A DNA stretch of 64,000 nucleotides from an uncultured Bacteroidales bacterium. Lineage in GTDB: Bacteria; Bacteroidota; Bacteroidia; Bacteroidales; Muribaculaceae. Both the position numbers and the translations under genes were made by a program. Numbering within the stretch: position 1 is the first letter of the stretch; each line of letters starts with the position of its first letter. Under the pieces are notes generated by a model. That model saw only the letters and a list, made by a program, of their open reading frames with translations, made no database searches and was not told the origin of the DNA. The stretch lies in the NCBI GenBank assembly GCA_902760865.1, contig CACWID010000001.1, positions 62,001 through 126,000 of the forward strand. Reading direction: 5' to 3'. Shown here one piece after another: positions 54,201-61,506 of the stretch.

Positions 54201-54755
54201 GTGAACTTCTCGTCGGCGGGCATCGGCCACTCGATGTCGCTGACCCTGGACGGCACCATCAGCTACAATGACCTGGCGAGCTACTACACGGCCATGTTTG
54301 CCGACAAGGGCACGATGGGTAGCATCAGCTACCAGCTGAATGACCTCTCGTCCGGACCGCACATGCTGCGACTGCGCGTATGGGACGTGTATAACAACGT
54401 GAGCGAGAAGACCATATCCTTCAATGTCATCAATGGCTTGGCGCCCGAGATTGCCGACGTCTATTGCGCCGCCAATCCCGCCAGCATCGAGACCTCCTTC
54501 TATGTGAAGCACAACCGTCCCGACGCCGTGGTGACCGTGACCATCGAGGTCTATGACCTGATGGGCCGCAGGGTGTGGAGCACGACCCAGTCGGGCCGCA
54601 GCGACATGTACACCTCCACGCCCGTGACTTGGGACCTGACCGACGTGTCCGGCCGTCGCGTGCCGCGTGGCATCTACGTCTATCGCGCCGTCATTACGAC
54701 CGACGGCATCAAGGAGGCCACCAAGGCCAAGAAACTGGCCGTCACCGGCGAGTAA
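51249..54755 (+). CDS. porU: Type IX secretion system sortase PorU (1168 aa)
   Basis: Surface cysteine peptidase of the C25 (gingipain) family that removes the C-terminal signal of T9SS cargo and joins cargo to surface lipopolysaccharide. Signal peptide to about residue 28 (CCVFTASA). The N-terminal domain opens SYYADNSVLASGKWVKIGVS, a PorU mark. The C25 domain spans about 420-790 with candidate catalytic His669 (NYIGHASTQ) and Cys703 (YAATCEYSRFDN). The C-terminus (about 1070-1168) is a FlgD-like Ig domain (VYDLMGRRVWSTTQSG, GRRVPRGIYVYRAVI). Length matches PorU proteins (about 1,100-1,200). PorV and the other T9SS genes are outside this window. Confidence 0.92.
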   Translation: MMIKMMRYFTRLAVSLVLMACCVFTASALDKSYYADNSVLASGKWVKIGVSESGIYQITADDIRRWGLGSDLTQIHVFGYGGKPLSEMMLGDNYADDLPQVPVVRTGDRILFYAQGPVSWQFFAGDMGHVYYPSDIEQLQVQHPYARTACYLVTNDSRFKDIEITKATNRPTGDVVTTYTERLYHELENINPGETGRNFLGEDFKSNRHQLFKFNLDGLVSGSQVKSYTLFGAYVPSVYSTITHSINGTALPVTRTDSIRQIGKAAHVHYFINGDRTGNSNIRNGSVKTFTLNGTTELNYGLDFGCSGEVGLARLDFITINYERQLALRGKQLTFGLNDASAGKSYRVSECGSATHVWDVTSPYALVELNVVAGDGTVTFSPMKDGRQEFVVFDESGSFLDPEYLDEVPNQDIHGEPTPDMIILAPSAYLEQANRLADLHEEFDRFRVLVLDHEKVFNEFSSGTQDAMAYRRLCKMFYDRGKSEDGHRLGYLLLLGCGSYDNRLIGTDANLLNYPHLLTWQSELSSDDNNSITTDDYFGVLQDGSGADNGYFQDVMDIAVGRMIVKNASEARAVVNKVVNYVSKPSYGAWKNQALHVADDENQGVHMAQDTMMIRYARANGGRDIVFNRVYIDAFNAVSAGGARTYPDARTKLFSTLKEGVLWWNYIGHASTQNWTGEGLMMRSDVETQLYYRHLPVLYAATCEYSRFDNTELSSGERIFLNPNGGAVAVLCPSRLAEITPNGVLTNEVGRRVFSPDENGRPRRVGDILRLAKNAISSSTDNKRRFFCFGDPAMRLAWASYTAQVETINGKPVDPNNMPSFRAREQVEFSGRILDMKGDPVPNFNGTVVSTLFGPEQKVSTHGYGDMGGEPLVYKDRPNRLAVKVDTVENGRFTVRVIIPTEVDNDPENKLPSLINLYAYDSRDTLEAKGSNSDFKIYGYNDAAVADTIGPEIITMGLNDNNFVDGSDINESPLFLATVSDDSGVNFSSAGIGHSMSLTLDGTISYNDLASYYTAMFADKGTMGSISYQLNDLSSGPHMLRLRVWDVYNNVSEKTISFNVINGLAPEIADVYCAANPASIETSFYVKHNRPDAVVTVTIEVYDLMGRRVWSTTQSGRSDMYTSTPVTWDLTDVSGRRVPRGIYVYRAVITTDGIKEATKAKKLAVTGE

Positions 54756-54800
54756 CCCTGTTAGCAGGGAAAAACCACACGGTATATAACAGATTTATTG

Positions 54801-54830
54801 GCATGGGCAGGGTACAATCCCTGCCTATGC
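54801..54830 (+). terminator. Terminator of porU
   Basis: GCATGGGCAGGG (54801-54812) pairs with CCCTGCCTATGC (54819-54830), 12 pairs with one G-T and a six-base loop. TCATTTTA follows. Confidence 0.7.
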
Positions 54831-54870
54831 TCATTTTAGGGGGAGACCACCTCAATCACTACGTCCTCCC

Positions 54871-55060
54871 TGTAGAGACGCAAAATCTTGCGTCTCCCGT
54901 GCTGTCACGCCGCATGCCCCTCTGTAGAGACGCAAAATCTTGCGTCTCCCGCGCTGTCACGCCGCATGTGCCTCTGTAGAGACGCAAAATCTTGCGTCTC
55001 CCGCGCTGTCACGCCGCATGTGCTTCGGTAGCGAGACGCAAGATTTTGCGTCTCTACATC
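54871..55060. repeat. REP-like palindromes: three direct 52-base units plus one inverted copy
   Basis: A palindrome (GAGACGCAA, four bases, TTGCGTCTC) preceded by TGTA is repeated at 54871, 54923 and 54975, exactly 52 bases apart. The linkers carry the conserved CTGTCACGCCGCATG. A fourth copy at 55034-55058 is in inverted orientation (ending CTCTAC). Two related copies lie at 60355-60461. Confidence 0.9.
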
Positions 55061-55352
55061 AGGATGTTACATGCCGCAGCTCAACGCCCTGGCCATGCTA
55101 GGAAATCACAAATTGGTCACTATTCAGCTATTACTCATCAGAGGCATGAGCAATCCGTGCGGCAGCCAATTCGTACAATTCGCCGCCAGCAAATGTTCTC
55201 GGATGCCATTGTCTAAGTTGTTTGTAAAAAACTTAGCGGCTTAGCGTGAGATTCGTTGTCACGCCTTTTCGTTGTACGCTTGTGGCCATTGGCCAAAGGC
55301 ATAACATTTGTTAAAAAAACACCACTTTTCATTAAAATAAGGAGCAGAGTGC

Positions 55353-55381
55353 TTGATGTTCAAAAAAATGAGGTAAATTTG
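55353..55381 (+). promoter_or_regulatory. Promoter of rex
   Basis: TTG (55353-55355), 18 bases, TAAATTTG (55374-55381), 23 bases before the ATG. Confidence 0.6.
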
Positions 55382-55404
55382 TCGGTTAATTGCATCGTTT
55401 ATAG

Positions 55405-56064
55405 ATGAAAATGGCTAAGAGTACTGAGAATCAGACCATCCTGCCCGAGCCGACTATCCGCCGGCTTCCGTGGTATCTGTCCTATGTGCGTATGCTCGAC
55501 AATTTGCATGTCGAGTATGTGTCATCGACGCAGATTTCCAAAGAGTTAAACGTGCAGTCGTCACAGATTGCCAAGGATTTGTCTTTTCTCAGTGTTCGTG
55601 GCAAGACCCGCATCGGCTATGAGGTGAAGAGCCTGATGGCCGAGCTGGAAGATTTCCTGGGCTTCAACCGCAAGCATGATGCAGTGGTCATCGGTACCGG
55701 TAGCCTGGGAACTGCCCTGATGCAGGACCGCGGTCTGGAGAACTACGGCCTGAACATCGTGGCGGGTTTTGACGTGCGCAGTGAGGTCATCGGCACGAGC
55801 CTGGGCGGCCTTCCCGTCTATGACATCAAGGACCTGGCCGAATGGCATCGCAGCCACAACGAGGTGTCGATTGCCATCCTGACCGTGCCTGTCGAGAGTG
55901 CCCAGGAGACCGCCGACATGGTGATTGCCAGCGGCATGACGGCATTGTGGAACTTTACGCCCTACCGCATCAAGGCTCCCGAGGATGTCGTGATTGCCAA
56001 CACGTCGATCTATGCCCACCTGGCCATCATCTATAACAGGATGCATAACACGAACAACGGATAA
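55405..56064 (+). CDS. rex: Redox-sensing transcriptional repressor Rex (219 aa)
   Basis: A cytosolic dimeric repressor that senses the NADH/NAD ratio and controls fermentation and respiration genes. The N-terminal winged helix (about 15-85) has PEPTIRRLPWYLSYVRML and SSQIAKDLSFLSVRGKTRIGY. The Rossmann NADH domain has VVIGTGSLGTAL at about 95-106, followed by the domain-swap region AGFDVRSEVIGTSLGGLPVY. The late WNFTPYRIKAPEDVVIANTS is typical for Rex. Length fits (about 210-220). The target sites cannot be judged from this window. It is probably co-transcribed with the FAH-like gene (gap about 45 bases). Confidence 0.95.
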   Translation: MKMAKSTENQTILPEPTIRRLPWYLSYVRMLDNLHVEYVSSTQISKELNVQSSQIAKDLSFLSVRGKTRIGYEVKSLMAELEDFLGFNRKHDAVVIGTGSLGTALMQDRGLENYGLNIVAGFDVRSEVIGTSLGGLPVYDIKDLAEWHRSHNEVSIAILTVPVESAQETADMVIASGMTALWNFTPYRIKAPEDVVIANTSIYAHLAIIYNRMHNTNNG

Positions 56065-56109
56065 TCCCGGCGGACCCGATGCGGGAACGCCACTGTGACG
56101 AACCAGAAG

Positions 56110-56688
56110 ATGAAGGTAATCGGCTTTACGGGGAACTATGACGCATCAGCGGCCACGACGCCGTCCTGCTACCTGATGGCAGACTCCTCGGTGCTGTACA
56201 CCGGACGGCCGTTCTTCATCCATGACTTTGCCGAGGCCTTCGTCGCCGCTCCGTCTATTGTGGTGCGGATGGGCCGCCTGGGCAAGTGTGTGGCTCCCAA
56301 GTTTGCCCATCGCTACTGGGATGCCGTCACGGCGGGATTCAACGTGCAGGCATGCCGGTCCCGTGATGCCGGGCTGGAGGCGCTCGACCGCGCCTTTGAC
56401 GGAGCCGCCATCGTGGGCGACTGGGTGCCGGTGTCGAGTCTTGACGACGCGCTGCATGCCGTTGTCGAGGTCAAGGTCGATGACACGGTGGTGTCGCGGC
56501 GTTGCCTCGCCGACATGGTGATGCCCCTGGCCGATATGGTGTCGGCCGTGAGCACGCGCTGCAGCATCAAGATGGGCGACCTGTTGTTCACCGGCGATTG
56601 TGCCCCCGGCGTGGCACTCACCGCCGGAATGCACCTGACGGCCAGCCTGGGCGAGACCCGGTTGCTCGACGTGAGGGTGAAAATGTGA
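56110..56688 (+). CDS. FAH-family-like protein lacking metal ligands (192 aa)
   Basis: The overall pattern follows fumarylacetoacetate hydrolase family proteins of Bacteroidota: GRPFFIHDFAEAF near the start, VRMGRLGKCVAPKFAHRYWD, FDGAAIVGDWVPVS, and MGDLLFTGDCAPGVAL near the end. In active members the segment before the RLGK motif holds two metal-binding Glu (YE-x-EL-type); here it reads AAPSIVV. The following Asp (in a FTARDLQ-like motif) is also replaced (FNVQACRSRD). It may therefore be a catalytically dead member or an altered one. An upstream GTG at 56095 could add five residues. It lies between rex and the second C25 peptidase. Confidence 0.7.
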   Translation: MKVIGFTGNYDASAATTPSCYLMADSSVLYTGRPFFIHDFAEAFVAAPSIVVRMGRLGKCVAPKFAHRYWDAVTAGFNVQACRSRDAGLEALDRAFDGAAIVGDWVPVSSLDDALHAVVEVKVDDTVVSRRCLADMVMPLADMVSAVSTRCSIKMGDLLFTGDCAPGVALTAGMHLTASLGETRLLDVRVKM

Positions 56689-56757
56689 CAAAGCTGACGA
56701 GAACTCAGAACGATATAAAATGACTGTAAGATTGAAATACAATCAAAAACATTAGAT

Positions 56758-59700
56758 ATGAGTAAACTGACTAAATTTCAACTCGCATGTGCTGCATTGC
56801 TGGCCATCTTCTGCGCCAGTTATGCCAGCGCATTCAATGCATCAATCTATGCATCCAACTCCAAGCTGGCATCCGGCAAGTGGGTAAAGGTTACCATTCA
56901 AGAGAATGGTATCTACGAAATCACCTATGACGAGCTGCTAGAGATGGGTTTCAGCAACCCCGAGAAGGTGGCTGTCTATGGCTTCGGCGGTGCCAAGATC
57001 AATGAGGTGCTGTCAGGCACGGTGCCCGATGACCTGAAGCGCGTCCCCCTGTTGCGCACCAACAACAAGATCTGTTTCTATGCCAGCGGCCCGATCAGCT
57101 TCTCGATCAGCGACTACAGCACGATGCCGCGCTTCACCCGCACGTTCAACCCCTATTCTCAGGTGGGCAACTATTTCTTGACCGAGACCAACCTGTCTGA
57201 CCTGAAGCCCAACAAGAAGTCCACCGTGACCGTGAACACCTATGTTGACACGCCCACGAGCCTCGGCTACTTCTACCATGAGAACGAGCAGATGACCGTG
57301 AGCAGCTCGGGTAAGGAGATGCTCGGTGAGGACTTCTCGGCCGAGAAGCTCTTCATCGACTATTATCTGCCCAACATTGCCGACAGCAATGTGGTGGTCC
57401 ACACGTCGATTGCCGCCAGTGTGACCGAGATTACCTATGCTCGCGCCGCTCTGCACAGCGGTGGCGTCTCTGACTCGACCCAGTATTCCCTGTCGATGTC
57501 GCGCATCTACAAGCCCTCGAGCGGCTATGTGTTCTACAACCAGGCTTCACCCTACGGCAATGTCAAGCTGACTCATCCCCTCGAGCACGGCCAGTACGAG
57601 CCCTCCCTGCGCTTCTCGAGCGACACCTGTACGGTTTCGCTGGCGCGTCTGGACTTCTGCATCCTCACTTACAAGCACTTCAACCTGCTGAACGAGGAGT
57701 CCAACAACCAGACGCTGATGGGTTTTGCTGCCACTCGCGGCAACGAGCGCTTCATGCTGCCCAATGCCTCATCCAGCACGGTGGTATGGTATGTCAATAG
57801 CCCCACCAGTCCGCAAGAGGTGGTAACCACCCCCTATAACGACGAGAGCGGTCAGGGTCTGGCCTTCTTCTCGCCCAGCGCCACGACGTCGATGTATCTG
57901 GCCTTTGACCCCGCCAAGACCCTGAAGAAGGTCATCAGCTGGGAACCCGTCGAGAACCAGAACCTGCACGGTCTGCCCACTCCCGACATGCTTATCATCA
58001 CCGACAAGTCCTTGATCGACCAGGCACAGCGCATTGCCGACCTGCATACCGCTGTCGATGGCATCAACGTGGCAGTAGTCGATCAGAACCAGGTGTTCAA
58101 CGAGTTCTCGAGCGGTACTCGCGACGCTATGGCCTATCGCCTGATCTGCAAGATGTTCTATGACCGTGACGCGAACAAGTTCAAGAACTTGCTGCTGTTC
58201 GGCCCCGGTACGTTTGACAACCGCGAGCTCATCGGTGAGCACCCGGGCTACCTGCTGACTTATCAGAGTGATAACAGTAACTATGAGGACTTTACCTACA
58301 CGACCGACGACTTCTTCGGCTTCCTGGATGACAATTCGGGCTCGAACATCGCCGGTGACAAGCTCCGCATCGGTGTCGGCCGCATCACCTGCGCTGACCC
58401 TGAGGAGGCCAAGAGCGACGTGGACAAGCTTGTGGAATACTATGCCAACCCCGACTATGGCGTATGGCGCAACAATACGATGGTTGCCAGCGATAGCCCC
58501 GACGGCGGTCTGTACATGTTCCAGGGCGAAGGCTACAAGAACTTGATCGACAACGAGCTGGGTACGGGTATGCACGTGACCACGATCCACAACACGCAGT
58601 ATTCGCGTTCGCCGAACGAGGAGAATGTGCAGCTGGCGCGCAGGACCGCTACCGAGGGTAAGCAGCTGTGGAGCAATGCCCACATGAACGGCTTGTACTA
58701 TACTACCTACGTGGGCCATGCCGGTCCCATCTCGTTCACCAAGTATAACAAGATGTGGACCACCGGTGACGTGGCATCGACCATCTACAACCACTGGCCC
58801 ATCATGTCGACCGCTTGCTGTGACGTGGCACACTATGACGGCAACAGCCGTGGCATTGCCGAGCTGATGTATCACAAGCGTGACGGCGGTGCCATCGCTC
58901 TGCTGGCCAGCTCGCGCATGGTATATGCTACCCACAACGACCAGTTGAACACCTACTTCTTGAGAGCAATGTTCAGCCACGCCGAGACTGGCTCGTTCAC
59001 CACGCTGGGCGAGGCCTACAAGGAGTGCAAGCTGGGCTTCACTGTCGCCAATACCAATAAGCTCTCGTTCTTCCTGCTGGGTGACCCTGCTATCAAGATC
59101 AATTATCCCATCTCGCGCTTCAAACTCATCGAGCTGAACGGTGCCGACATGACCGACCCCAGCGACCAGCCGATGCTGCGTCCGTTGAGGAAGTTTGACG
59201 TGGTAGCCCACGTGGTTGACGCCAGCGGTAACCTTGACGCCAGCTTCAATGGCGACGCTACGATGACACTCTATGACCGCGAGGACGTGTTCACGACCAT
59301 CAACTCGGCGGTAGGCGGTGAGACCATTGCCCGCAAGATCTACTTCAACCGCGACAAGCTGGCCGAGGTGACTGGCCGCGTGGTGAATGGTGTGTTCAAC
59401 GGCACGATGATTGTTCCCGATGCGCCCAAGGCCAACAATGAGCTGGTGCTGCTGCGTGTGTATGCACACAAGGACGGCACCGACTACATGGTCAACGGCT
59501 TCTCCAAGAACATCAAGATGCTCCCCTACAATGCCGACATGGCCATCACCGATACCGAGGCTCCCGTGATCACCAGCATGTATGTCAACGACGAGGTAGG
59601 ATTTGAGAACGGTTCGGTGGTTGGTACCAACTCGATGCTCTACATCACCGCTACCGACGACCAGGCCATCAACGTTCGCGAGAACTCGATGGACAACTGC

Positions 59701-60213
59701 ATGATGCTCACCCTGGACGGTGGCAAGCCTTCCTATGCCGACATCATGGGCTATGTGACCAGCAGCAACGAGGGTAAGACGGTGAACATCGAGTTCCCGC
59801 TCAACAACATCTCCGAGGGTGTGCACACGTTGACCTATACCGTCTTTGACCTGCTGGGCAACAGTGCCGAGCGCACCATTACCTTCATGGTGGGCCAGAA
59901 TGGTGAGGTGAATCTCGTGGCCGACAAGATGCCCGCCTTCCTTGACGGTGAGGTGAACTTCGACCTCGACACCGAGCTGACCAGCCAGCCCGAAGTTATC
60001 GTCCGCGTGACCGACGCCACGGGTAACCTGATGTGGATGACCACCACCAGGAACTTCCCCGTCGCTTGGGACATGAAGGACATGAACGGCAACAAGGTGC
60101 CTGCCGGCCTGTATCGCTACTTCGGTACCTATAACGACGGTGTCAACTATGGTGGCACGCCCATCAACAAGCTCATCGTCCTTGACCCCGTCAAGATGGC
60201 TGCAGCCAACTAA
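56758..60213 (+). CDS. C25-family peptidase, PorU-like, second copy (1151 aa)
   Basis: Signal peptide to about residue 25 (CASYASA). The N-terminal domain opens NASIYASNSKLASGKWVKVT, clearly homologous to PorU at 51249. The C25 domain has the candidate His654 (TYVGHAGPIS) and Cys688 (STACCDVAHYDG), aligned with the PorU residues. A C-terminal Ig-like domain ends GNKVPAGLYRYFGTYNDG, then YGGTPINKLIVLDP. It keeps the catalytic pair, so it may be a working sortase or a protease. Because PorU is normally single, its cargo or role is unclear. It is separated from porU by rex and the FAH-like gene and ends at a perfect terminator. Confidence 0.88.
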   Translation: MSKLTKFQLACAALLAIFCASYASAFNASIYASNSKLASGKWVKVTIQENGIYEITYDELLEMGFSNPEKVAVYGFGGAKINEVLSGTVPDDLKRVPLLRTNNKICFYASGPISFSISDYSTMPRFTRTFNPYSQVGNYFLTETNLSDLKPNKKSTVTVNTYVDTPTSLGYFYHENEQMTVSSSGKEMLGEDFSAEKLFIDYYLPNIADSNVVVHTSIAASVTEITYARAALHSGGVSDSTQYSLSMSRIYKPSSGYVFYNQASPYGNVKLTHPLEHGQYEPSLRFSSDTCTVSLARLDFCILTYKHFNLLNEESNNQTLMGFAATRGNERFMLPNASSSTVVWYVNSPTSPQEVVTTPYNDESGQGLAFFSPSATTSMYLAFDPAKTLKKVISWEPVENQNLHGLPTPDMLIITDKSLIDQAQRIADLHTAVDGINVAVVDQNQVFNEFSSGTRDAMAYRLICKMFYDRDANKFKNLLLFGPGTFDNRELIGEHPGYLLTYQSDNSNYEDFTYTTDDFFGFLDDNSGSNIAGDKLRIGVGRITCADPEEAKSDVDKLVEYYANPDYGVWRNNTMVASDSPDGGLYMFQGEGYKNLIDNELGTGMHVTTIHNTQYSRSPNEENVQLARRTATEGKQLWSNAHMNGLYYTTYVGHAGPISFTKYNKMWTTGDVASTIYNHWPIMSTACCDVAHYDGNSRGIAELMYHKRDGGAIALLASSRMVYATHNDQLNTYFLRAMFSHAETGSFTTLGEAYKECKLGFTVANTNKLSFFLLGDPAIKINYPISRFKLIELNGADMTDPSDQPMLRPLRKFDVVAHVVDASGNLDASFNGDATMTLYDREDVFTTINSAVGGETIARKIYFNRDKLAEVTGRVVNGVFNGTMIVPDAPKANNELVLLRVYAHKDGTDYMVNGFSKNIKMLPYNADMAITDTEAPVITSMYVNDEVGFENGSVVGTNSMLYITATDDQAINVRENSMDNCMMLTLDGGKPSYADIMGYVTSSNEGKTVNIEFPLNNISEGVHTLTYTVFDLLGNSAERTITFMVGQNGEVNLVADKMPAFLDGEVNFDLDTELTSQPEVIVRVTDATGNLMWMTTTRNFPVAWDMKDMNGNKVPAGLYRYFGTYNDGVNYGGTPINKLIVLDPVKMAAAN

Positions 60214-60249
60214 GAAAGGAAAACAAGCTTAGTCTTGTAATTAACGCTA

Positions 60250-60294
60250 ATGACTCGCGGGAGAACACCCATCGTTCTCCCGCGAGTCATTTTC
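60250..60294 (+). terminator. Terminator of the second C25 gene
   Basis: ATGACTCGCGGGAGAAC (60250-60266) pairs perfectly with GTTCTCCCGCGAGTCAT (60274-60290) around a seven-base loop; the T run continues to 60293. Confidence 0.9.
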
Positions 60295-60354
60295 ACCCGC
60301 CCGCCATCCCCAATGGGGAATCATAAATGCGCGAGGGGACAAGGGCGTGTCATG

Positions 60355-60461
60355 TAGAGACGCAAAATTTTGCGTCTCCCGGTCGGATGATGGTAACGGA
60401 TGATGGTTGGATGATAGTAACGGCTAACGGTTGGAGACGCAAGATTTTGCGTCTCTACAGA
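60355..60461. repeat. Inverted pair of REP-like palindromes
   Basis: One copy near 60355-60379 (TAGAGACGCAAAATTTTG, then CGTCTC) and one inverted copy near 60435-60461. Between them GGATGATGG/TTGGATGATAG words are repeated. Same palindrome as at 54871-55060. Confidence 0.85.
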
Positions 60462-60506
60462 TTATCATGAGTACAAGTTGCTGAATGCCAACAGGTAACC
60501 CCAGCT

Positions 60507-60526
60507 CCCCTCTTAGATAAGAGGGG
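60507..60526. repeat. Short hairpin with G-rich tail
   Basis: CCCCTCTT (60507-60514) pairs with AAGAGGGG (60519-60526), followed by GGCGGGGGGCG. Function unknown; the region 60295-60590 has no gene. Confidence 0.6.
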
Positions 60527-60591
60527 GGCGGGGGGCGTTGATGCTACCGACGTATTTTGATGATGGGGTCCCGCTTGGTTAGGGCATAAAA

Positions 60592-60627
60592 ATTGCGGCC
60601 GCACCACGTGAGTGATGTAGCCGCAAT
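60592..60627 (-). terminator. Terminator of the ferredoxin gene
   Basis: ATTGCGGC (60592-60599) pairs with GCCGCAAT (60620-60627), with a CACGTG word in the loop. On the minus strand TTTTTATG follows. Confidence 0.75.
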
Positions 60628-60649
60628 AATTGTTTGTTGTTATCCGATA

Positions 60650-60820
60650 TTATTCGCCGGGAGCGATTGCGCCAGTGGGGCAAGCGTCGGCACAGGTGCC
60701 GCAGTCCAGGCAGGTGTCGGGATCGATGGAGTAGATGTCACCCTCCTTGATTGCGTCGGCGGGGCATACTGACTGGCAGGTACCGCAAGCCACGCAGCTA
60801 TCAGAAATTACATAAGCCAT
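60650..60820 (-). CDS. 2x[4Fe-4S] ferredoxin (56 aa)
   Basis: A small cytosolic electron carrier for fermentative metabolism. It starts MAYVISDSCVACGTCQSVCP and has two C-x2-C-x2-C-x3-C-P motifs: CVACGTCQSVCP at residues 9-20 and CLDCGTCADACP at 37-48, eight cysteines in all. Length is typical of clostridial-type ferredoxins. It is monocistronic, with a -7 element about 58 bases upstream of the start and a terminator. Note the neighbouring redox repressor Rex, though no direct link is shown. Confidence 0.95.
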   Translation of the reverse strand: MAYVISDSCVACGTCQSVCPADAIKEGDIYSIDPDTCLDCGTCADACPTGAIAPGE

Positions 60821-60877
60821 ATTACAGTGTAAATTTTAAAGTGAAATAATTAATAATGTAAAAAGTAAACAGTTCGA

Positions 60878-60885
60878 CAAAAGTA
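60878..60885 (-). promoter_or_regulatory. Promoter -7 element of the ferredoxin gene
   Basis: TACTTTTG on the minus strand, 57 bases before the start. Confidence 0.6.
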
Positions 60886-60980
60886 ATGCTTTTATTTGAA
60901 TTGGTAGCACGATTTGCCGATTTTTCTTTGGCAAGAGTCGTTTTTTTGCTTTTTGATGCTCATTTCTCGTAATTTTTTTG

Positions 60981-61047
60981 TACCTTTGACCTAAGGTAGG
61001 CTTCGCCCAGGAAATGTTGGCATTTCTTTCGGCTTGCGCTACCTTTG
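60981..61047 (+). promoter_or_regulatory. Tandem promoters and nested hairpin before the SUI1 gene
   Basis: A first -7 element TACCTTTG is at 60981-60988. A second promoter is TTG (61017-61019), 20 bases, TACCTTTG (61040-61047). AAGGTAG (60993-60999) can pair either with TACCTT of the first element or with CTACCTT (61039-61045) of the second. A smaller hairpin (GAAATG/CATTTC, 61011-61026) lies between. The second promoter is 58 bases before the ATG. Confidence 0.65.
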
Positions 61048-61105
61048 ATGTGAGAGATACAGGAAAGTTTAATCGCCCATAAAAATTTTTTTCTTAATAA
61101 CGACA

Positions 61106-61462
61106 ATGAAACCAACTGACTGGAAGGATGCACTGGCCAATGCCTTTAATGTGCCCGTGCCCGACGAGAATCAACAACCCGAGGAGCCGCAGCCCGCCGG
61201 CAAGGGTTACGCCCTGCAGCAACAGGGCAAAACGCGCCTCGACATCGTGCTCGAGAAGAAGGGGCGCGGCGGCAAGCAGGCGACCATCGTGACGGGCTTT
61301 GTCTGCGACGACGAGGACCTCAAGCAGGTGGCGTCGGCGCTTAAGCGCAAGCTGGGCGTGGGCGGCAGTGCCCGCGGCGGCGAGATACTGATACAGGGCG
61401 ACTTCCGCCAGCGTGTGCTCGACGAGCTGACGGCCATGGGCTTCAAGGCCCGCATCATTTAG
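61106..61462 (+). CDS. SUI1/eIF1-family translation factor, YciH type (118 aa)
   Basis: A SUI1 domain fills about 43-118: KTRLDIVLEKKGRGGKQATI, then LKQVASALKRKLGVGGSARGG and a closing strand EILIQGDFRQRVLDELTAMG. The N-terminal 40 residues are acidic and Pro-rich (PVPDENQQPEEPQP). The eukaryotic homologue eIF1 checks start-codon choice; bacterial YciH is thought to affect initiation under stress. Length fits. It is followed 45 bases later by the helicase gene, probably in one transcript. Confidence 0.93.
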   Translation: MKPTDWKDALANAFNVPVPDENQQPEEPQPAGKGYALQQQGKTRLDIVLEKKGRGGKQATIVTGFVCDDEDLKQVASALKRKLGVGGSARGGEILIQGDFRQRVLDELTAMGFKARII

Positions 61463-61477
61463 CACCATGCAATAAAA

Positions 61478-61500
61478 ACACTTCAACTGAAAACTGAAAC
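61478..61500. repeat. ACTG-type short repeat between the SUI1 gene and the helicase gene
   Basis: AACTG-AAAACTG-AAAC words, of the same kind as those at 868-966 and 42164-42215. Confidence 0.5.
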
Positions 61501-61506
61501 GGAAAA

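Larger units (their letters stand above)
54831..55404. other. Intergenic region without genes before rex
   Basis: Contents: the REP-like cluster (54871-55060), then about 310 bases of unremarkable DNA, then the rex promoter at 55353-55381. Short open frames over the repeats are repeat-derived. Confidence 0.5.

Noticed and set aside
54871..55060. A CRISPR-like array (regular 52-base repeats)
   Set aside because: The linkers between palindromes are conserved, not unique spacers, one copy is inverted, and there are no cas genes.
54575..55216. Open frames across the REP-like cluster
   Set aside because: The translations are repeats of the palindrome unit, and one overlaps the end of porU in another frame.
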